Shown here in pieces: positions 59,809-64,000 of a DNA stretch of 64,000 bases. The DNA comes from Sphaerisporangium siamense (GTDB lineage Bacteria > Actinomycetota > Actinomycetes > Streptosporangiales > Streptosporangiaceae). Position 1 is the first letter of the stretch, and each line of letters begins with the position of its first letter. Position numbers and translations under genes: made by a program. The stretch spans positions 7,130,001 through 7,194,000 of the forward strand of contig NZ_JACHND010000001.1 of assembly GCF_014205275.1 (NCBI RefSeq), in the 5' to 3' direction. The notes under the pieces were generated by a model that saw only the letters and a list, made by a program, of their open reading frames with translations, had not been told where the DNA came from and did not search any database.

Positions 59809-60660
59809 TCAGGCGAGCTGGGCCTCGGCCGCGGCGATGATCTCCTGGAGGCGGAGCCCGTGGCGGGCGTCCAGCGGGTGGCCGCCGCCGGCGCGCACGG
59901 TGGCGGCGAACTCGGCGGCCATGGCGGGGAAGACCTCCGGGCCGAGGGCGTCCCCGGTCAGCGTGGCGCCGCCCCGGTGGCCGTAGACGGCGACGCGGGA
60001 GACGCCGTCCTCGCCGTGCGCGGCCATGGACAGCGACGCCTCGCTGACCGCGCCGGTCTCGTGCTCCAGCAGCAGGCCCGTCCAGGCGAGCGGGTCGCCG
60101 TGGGCGCGCACGCCGATGACGGGCCCGAGCGCGGCGTCCAGCAGGTCGATCACGTGCGGGCCGACGTCGAGGATCGCGCCGCGCTCGCGCCGCCACGGGG
60201 AGTCGATCTCGTGCAGGGCGCCGGAGACGTTCACGGCGTGCCCGCCGAAGGGGTCGATCTCGGAGACCCGCCGCAGGAAGTCCTTGGTCGCGGGGGCGTA
60301 CCGGAAGGTCAGCACCATCTGGGAGGCGACGCCGGCCTCGCCCACGGCGTCGGCCAGGCGGCGCGCGGCGTCGAGGTCGGCGGCGAGCGGCTTCTCCAGC
60401 AGCAGGGCCTTGCCGGCCTTGGCGGCGAGGAGGCCGAGCTCGGCCTGCACGGCGGGCGGGACGCAGAAGGCGACGGCCTCGCAGACCTCGAACAGCTCCT
60501 CGACCCGCTCGTACACCGGGGCCCCGAGGCGGGCGGCGGCCTCGGGCCTGCGCGCCCACACCCCGGCGAGCCGCGTGTGCGGCCCGGCGGCGAGCATGGG
60601 GGCGTGTACGGCCTCCGCCCAGGGCCCGGCTCCGATGAGACCCACCGACACTGGTTCCAC
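59809..60660 (-). CDS. Gfo/Idh/MocA family oxidoreductase
   Basis: 283 residues. N-terminal Rossmann domain VGLIGAGPWAEAVHAPMLAA, the family's EKP motif (LLLEKPLAADLDAARRLAD) with the catalytic Lys, then a C-terminal alpha/beta domain with GAILDVGPHVIDLLDAALG, whose His resembles the conserved substrate His. GTG 60660 has GGAG 9 bases upstream. It is shorter than typical (330-380), but the main motifs are intact. Sugar or inositol-like substrates are usual; unknown here. Same strand as, but upstream of, the riboswitch operon and separate from it. Confidence 0.88.
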   Translation of the reverse strand: MEPVSVGLIGAGPWAEAVHAPMLAAGPHTRLAGVWARRPEAAARLGAPVYERVEELFEVCEAVAFCVPPAVQAELGLLAAKAGKALLLEKPLAADLDAARRLADAVGEAGVASQMVLTFRYAPATKDFLRRVSEIDPFGGHAVNVSGALHEIDSPWRRERGAILDVGPHVIDLLDAALGPVIGVRAHGDPLAWTGLLLEHETGAVSEASLSMAAHGEDGVSRVAVYGHRGGATLTGDALGPEVFPAMAAEFAATVRAGGGHPLDARHGLRLQEIIAAAEAQLA

Positions 60661-61047
60661 GACGCTCAGCTCCCCGGGTGTCCGACCGATCGGAGCGAGA
60701 CTAGCCCAGCCACGCGGGGTGTCCGGCGTCGGGTATCGCGCCCCTGGATTCCGGACTGTACGGAAAAGGCCATTTTCGGCGGTCTAAGTGGTTATTGACC
60801 GAAACCTTGATCGCGGTCCGCGATCGTGATACTTCATTGATCATGTGGCATTTTGCCGCACGAAATTACCAATTGTCGCGTTCGCGGTATGCGGTGAGCG
60901 GCGCTCGATAGGAGGCCCCGGAGCCGGACCTCCCCGCCGGTTCCGGGCGCCCGCCTCGTGCGGCACAACCGGTCACGGCCTTTCACGGCCTTTCACGCAT
61001 GACGCGAACGCGGCACGGCCCGCAGCACACCCTTGGAGCACCCCACG
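60661..61047. other. Divergent promoter region of the terpene operon
   Basis: 387 bases between the oxidoreductase and the P450. The centre (60770-60900) is AT-richer than its surroundings and contains the palindrome at 60809-60825 and likely promoters. Past about 60905 it is GC-rich leader up to GGAG at 61035-61038. Confidence 0.5.
60809..60825. promoter_or_regulatory. Palindrome GATCGCGG-T-CCGCGATC upstream of the terpene operon
   Basis: A perfect 8+1+8 inverted repeat about 220 bases before the P450 start, within an AT-rich promoter-like stretch. A good candidate operator for a cluster regulator not in this window. Confidence 0.55.
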
Positions 61048-62400
61048 ATGTCGGTCGCCGCTTCCCCCCGGCATGCCCGAACCGTCCCCCTCCACCGGCT
61101 CTTCCCTCAGATCGTGCGCGACCCCGTGAACACGCTGGCGGCGCTCGCCAGACGTTCCCGCGGGACGATCGTCCGTCTCCCGGCGGGATCCACGCCCGTC
61201 TACCTGGTCAGCCACCCCGACCACGTCCAGCACGTGCTGCGTGGCAACTGGGAGAACTACCAGCGCCAGGGGATGTTCTGGCGTCCCCTGCGGCGGTTGC
61301 TCGGCGCGAGCATCCTCGACGACGGCGCCGCCTGGGAGGCGAGCCGCGGCATCCTCCAGCCGCTCCTGACCGCCAGGAAGGTCGGCTCCCTGGGCGAGGA
61401 GATGGCACGTGCCATCGACGAGCGGGTCGGCGAACTGGAGGTCCACGCCGCCTCGGGACGGGCGTTCGACGCGGGCGAGGAACTGGCCGACCTCGTCAAC
61501 CAGACCGTGATCAAGGTGCTGTTCGGCGGGCGGCTCTCGCCCGAGGACGGGCGCCGCCTGTCCCCCGCCTACGACAAGGCCGCGCGCGCGGTCGCGCTCC
61601 GCATGTTCCTGCCCTCCCTGTCGTACTCGATGCGGCTGCCCGGCGACCGGGCCTACCAGGAGGCCATCGAGACGATCGACGAGGTCGTGCTGCCCATGAT
61701 CCGGCGGCGCCACCCGCGGCCCGGCGGCGACGTGCTGTCCGCCCTCTGCCACGCCCGGCGGGAGCGGGGCGAGGGCGAGCGGCAGATCCGCGACGACGTC
61801 GTCAGCGTGTACGGCGCGGCGGCGGAGTCGACCGCGACCACCCTGACCTGGCTGTGGCCGGCGCTGGACCGGCGCCCCGACGTCGCCGCCAAGCTGTACG
61901 CCGAGGTGGACCGGGTCGTCGGCGCCGGGCCCGTGCGGGCCGGTCACCTGCCGGAGCTGACCTACACCTCGATGGTGCTGCGCGAGCTGATGCGGCTGTG
62001 GCCGTCGGGGTGGCTGTTCCCTCGCATGGCCGAGAAGGCCGACCGCGTCGGCGGAGTGGCCGTCGAGGCCGGGGCGCAGGTGCTGATCACGCCGTACGCC
62101 ACCCACCGGCTGGACGAGTTCTGGGAGCGCCCGCTGGAGTTCGACCCCGAGCGCTTCGCGCCGGGCGCGCAGGAGCGCCGCCACCGCTATGCGTACTTCC
62201 CCTTCGGCGGCGGCCCGCACCTGTGCCTCGGCAGGCCGCTGTTCGAGATGGCCGCGCCGCTGATCATCGCCGCCGTCCTGAGCCGCTTCCGCCCGATCCT
62301 CCGCGGCGGCGGGCCCTTCACGCCCTTCCCCGCCGGGTCGCTGCGCCCGCGCCGGAAGGTGGAGCTGGTGCTCGTCCGCGCCCGGCGGGGCGCGGCGTGA
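61048..62400 (+). CDS. Cytochrome P450 of a terpenoid operon
   Basis: 450 residues. I-helix oxygen motif YGAAAESTATTLTW, K-helix ExxR in LRELMRLWP, and heme loop FPFGGGPHLCLGRPLFEMA with Cys393. It is longer than the usual ~400-residue bacterial P450 and its Thr-rich I-helix and PERF-like FDPERFAP resemble CYP102/eukaryote-like class members, which fits terpene hydroxylases. ATG 61048 has GGAG 9 bases upstream. Coupled by GTGA overlap to the class I terpene synthase, so it likely oxidises the cyclised diterpene. Confidence 0.93.
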   Translation: MSVAASPRHARTVPLHRLFPQIVRDPVNTLAALARRSRGTIVRLPAGSTPVYLVSHPDHVQHVLRGNWENYQRQGMFWRPLRRLLGASILDDGAAWEASRGILQPLLTARKVGSLGEEMARAIDERVGELEVHAASGRAFDAGEELADLVNQTVIKVLFGGRLSPEDGRRLSPAYDKAARAVALRMFLPSLSYSMRLPGDRAYQEAIETIDEVVLPMIRRRHPRPGGDVLSALCHARRERGEGERQIRDDVVSVYGAAAESTATTLTWLWPALDRRPDVAAKLYAEVDRVVGAGPVRAGHLPELTYTSMVLRELMRLWPSGWLFPRMAEKADRVGGVAVEAGAQVLITPYATHRLDEFWERPLEFDPERFAPGAQERRHRYAYFPFGGGPHLCLGRPLFEMAAPLIIAAVLSRFRPILRGGGPFTPFPAGSLRPRRKVELVLVRARRGAA

Positions 62401-63263
62401 GCGCGGGCCTGGACGCGCTGGAGAGCGGGCGCGTCTGCGCGGTCGCCGGACGCTCCCAGCGGCACATGCAGCAGTGGGCGGCGGCCTATCCCTCGCTGTT
62501 CTCGGCCCGGCCGTTCGACGCGGCGCTGCACGGCACCGTCTCGATGGCCATGGCCTTCAGCGGCCCGTGGTTCAGCGCGGAGGAGCTGGCGGCCACCAAC
62601 AAGGCGTGCCTGTGGGCGTTCGCCCTGGACTGGCTGGTCGACTACGTCCACACCTCGCCCGGCCAGGTGCGCGAGCTGGTCGGGGCGTGCCTCGCGGTGG
62701 CGGACGGCGCCGCGCCCGCCCTGGACGACGACCTCGCCCGCATGCTGGGGGACCTGCGCGCCGACCTGGCGGACGCCCCGGCGTTCCCCGAGCTGCGGGC
62801 CGTCTGGCGCGAGGAGCTGGCGCGGATGCTCGGCGCGATGGCCCGGGAATGGGAGTGGAAGGCCGCCGGGGCCCGGCCGTCCCTGGAGGAGTACCTCGGC
62901 AACGCCGACAACCACGGCTTCTGCTTCGTGTTCACCTGCCACTGGATCGCCACCGGCGGGCCGGGCGCGGCGCGGGACGCCGGCCGCGTGCTCCAGGCCG
63001 GCCGCGCCGTCCAGCGGGTGATGCGCCTGCTCAACGACCTCGGCTCCTACGAGCGCGACAAGAGCTGGGGAGACGTCAACGCCCTGCTCATCGGCGTGCC
63101 CCGCGAGACGGTCGCCCGGCGCGCCGCCGCGCTCACCGGCGAGGCCAGGGGCCTGATCGCCGGGCTGCGCGGCGGGCACGAGCGGCTGGCCGTCTATCTG
63201 GAGCGCCAGATGGACTTCTGCGCGGGCTTCTACGAGCTCGGCGAGTACTGGGGCCGCCTGTGA
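62397..63263 (+). CDS. Class I terpene synthase
   Basis: 288 residues, helical isoprenoid synthase fold. Mg-binding features: an aspartate-containing D78-x3-D82 motif (FALDWLVDYVHTS) in place of a canonical DDxxD, and an intact NSE-type triad N213-S217-D221 with Arg (NDLGSYERDKSWGDVN). The C-terminal helix ends with YELGEYWGRL. GTG 62397 overlaps the P450 stop; its own stop overlaps the next start, both as GTGA. With a class II cyclase immediately downstream it probably ionises the class II product (a copalyl-type diphosphate). Confidence 0.85.
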   Translation: MSAGLDALESGRVCAVAGRSQRHMQQWAAAYPSLFSARPFDAALHGTVSMAMAFSGPWFSAEELAATNKACLWAFALDWLVDYVHTSPGQVRELVGACLAVADGAAPALDDDLARMLGDLRADLADAPAFPELRAVWREELARMLGAMAREWEWKAAGARPSLEEYLGNADNHGFCFVFTCHWIATGGPGAARDAGRVLQAGRAVQRVMRLLNDLGSYERDKSWGDVNALLIGVPRETVARRAAALTGEARGLIAGLRGGHERLAVYLERQMDFCAGFYELGEYWGRL

Positions 63264-64000
63264 GCGGTCCCGACCTCGCCTTCGCCGCGCGCGGGGGCGA
63301 GGTCGGCGTGCGCGACGCCGAGCGCCTGGTCGCCGGGCTCGCCGGGCGGCCGTGGGGCGACGTCACCGTCTCGGTGTACGAGACCGGGCGCGTGGTCGCG
63401 CTGGCCCCGTGGCTGGCCGGGCACGCCGAGCGGATCGTGTACCTGACGGCGGCGCAGCGGGAGGACGGCGCCTGGGGCGTCCACGACGACTACAGCCTGG
63501 TCCCCACGCTGAGCGCCACCGAGGCGCTGCTCGCCGAGCTGGCGCGCGGCGCCCCCGAAGGGCTGGGCGAGCGGGTCGCCACCGCCGCCGCGCGCGGGCT
63601 GCGCGCGCTGTCCGCCCGCCGCACGTCCTCTTCCGCCGCCCCGGACATGCCGGCGCGCGAGCTGATCGTGGCGTACCTGACCGAGGCGATCGGGCGGCGC
63701 CTGCACGAGCTCGGCGGGCGGGCGCGGGACCTGTCCGGCGGGCACGGCGTGGAGGGCGTCGCGCTGCCCCCGCCGGACCGCGCGGGCGTGGCCAAGCTGG
63801 CCGGGATCCGGGCCGCGCTGCGGTCCGGCGCCCGGCCGCCCGAGAAGCTGACGCACGCCCTGGAGGTCGGCGGCGAGGCGGCGGCAGGAGCCAGAGGCGT
63901 GGAGCTCACGCCGTCCGGGACGATCGGGGCCTCGCCCGCCGCCACCGCCGCGTGGCTCGGCGCGCGGACCGTGCCGGGGCCCGGCCATCCGGCCCGCCGG
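63260..64000 (+). CDS. Class II diterpene cyclase (ent-CPP-synthase-like), 5' part only
   Basis: Open from GTG 63260 through the window end; 247 codons visible, no stop. The N-terminus (SVYETGRVVALAPWLAGHAE; IVYLTAAQREDGAWGVHDDY; LVPTLSATEALLAELA) and a later segment (KLTHALEVGG, then TIGASPAATAAWLG) match bacterial class II diterpene cyclases of the squalene-cyclase alpha-barrel superfamily, including a QxxDGxWG repeat. The acid motif DxDD lies beyond the visible end. Coupled by GTGA to the class I synthase. Expected to protonate geranylgeranyl diphosphate to a bicyclic diphosphate. Confidence 0.82.
   Translation, partial: MSGPDLAFAARGGEVGVRDAERLVAGLAGRPWGDVTVSVYETGRVVALAPWLAGHAERIVYLTAAQREDGAWGVHDDYSLVPTLSATEALLAELARGAPEGLGERVATAAARGLRALSARRTSSSAAPDMPARELIVAYLTEAIGRRLHELGGRARDLSGGHGVEGVALPPPDRAGVAKLAGIRAALRSGARPPEKLTHALEVGGEAAAGARGVELTPSGTIGASPAATAAWLGARTVPGPGHPARR

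Noticed and set aside
1-64000. rRNA, tRNA, prophage, integrase or attachment sites
   Set aside because: None recognised on either strand; only one degraded transposase-like fragment was seen.

Overview
The window is 64 kb of very GC-rich DNA with strong third-position GC bias and many GTGA/ATGA stop-start overlaps. SARP/BTAD and NarL-type regulators, an F420 reductase, DUF3105/DUF305 proteins, an XRE-TPR regulator and a terpene locus all point to a filamentous actinomycete, most likely in or near the Streptosporangiales (inferred from gene content only). I saw no rRNA, tRNA, CRISPR array, integrase or intact insertion sequence. One degraded IS630-like fragment is present, so this looks like ordinary chromosome carrying accessory modules.

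Left part (1-17 kb): an expansin-like secreted protein with a repeat tail; an ArsR-type regulator divergent from an MFS exporter across a shared palindrome; two tandem paralogous membrane histidine kinases with no response regulator beside them; a streptogramin-A-acetyltransferase-like (Vat) gene and a P-loop kinase divergent from a TetR gene with two inverted repeats between them; a SARP-response-regulator fusion whose LuxR helix is degenerate; NAD synthetase; and a DHA2 efflux pump with its TetR regulator and two candidate operators.

Middle (17-36 kb): panB; a coupled trans-sulfuration enzyme / threonine dehydratase pair; an F420 reductase; methionine aminopeptidase; a DedA-kinase-regulator operon; a thiamine-diphosphate enzyme; a GAF-LuxR regulator; an acetyltransferase; a 944-residue receptor that joins cytoplasmic domains to an extracellular type-1 periplasmic-binding domain; and a CopC / CopD-CtaG copper pair.

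36-44 kb holds the most intriguing locus. An XRE-TPR regulator is divergent, across 54 bases, from a 44-codon gene too short for routine calling. That gene encodes a signal peptide followed by a short tail ending in Phe-Pro-Cys-Cys. This is the layout of RRNPP (PlcR/PapR, NprR/NprX) peptide quorum sensing. A PucR regulator, a lone molybdenum-hydroxylase subunit and an excalibur/SecD-P1-like repeat protein follow.

Right part (44-64 kb): alanine dehydrogenase; a DUF3105/DUF305 pair; a coupled DUF6421-SDR-threonine aldolase cassette; an orphan NarL regulator; a membrane pseudo-protease with zinc ribbon next to a Ser/Thr kinase; a cobalamin riboswitch driving a BtuFCD-like importer plus CbiZ (corrinoid salvage); an oxidoreductase; and, running off the right edge, a coupled P450 / class I terpene synthase / class II diterpene cyclase operon that predicts a labdane-type diterpenoid pathway.
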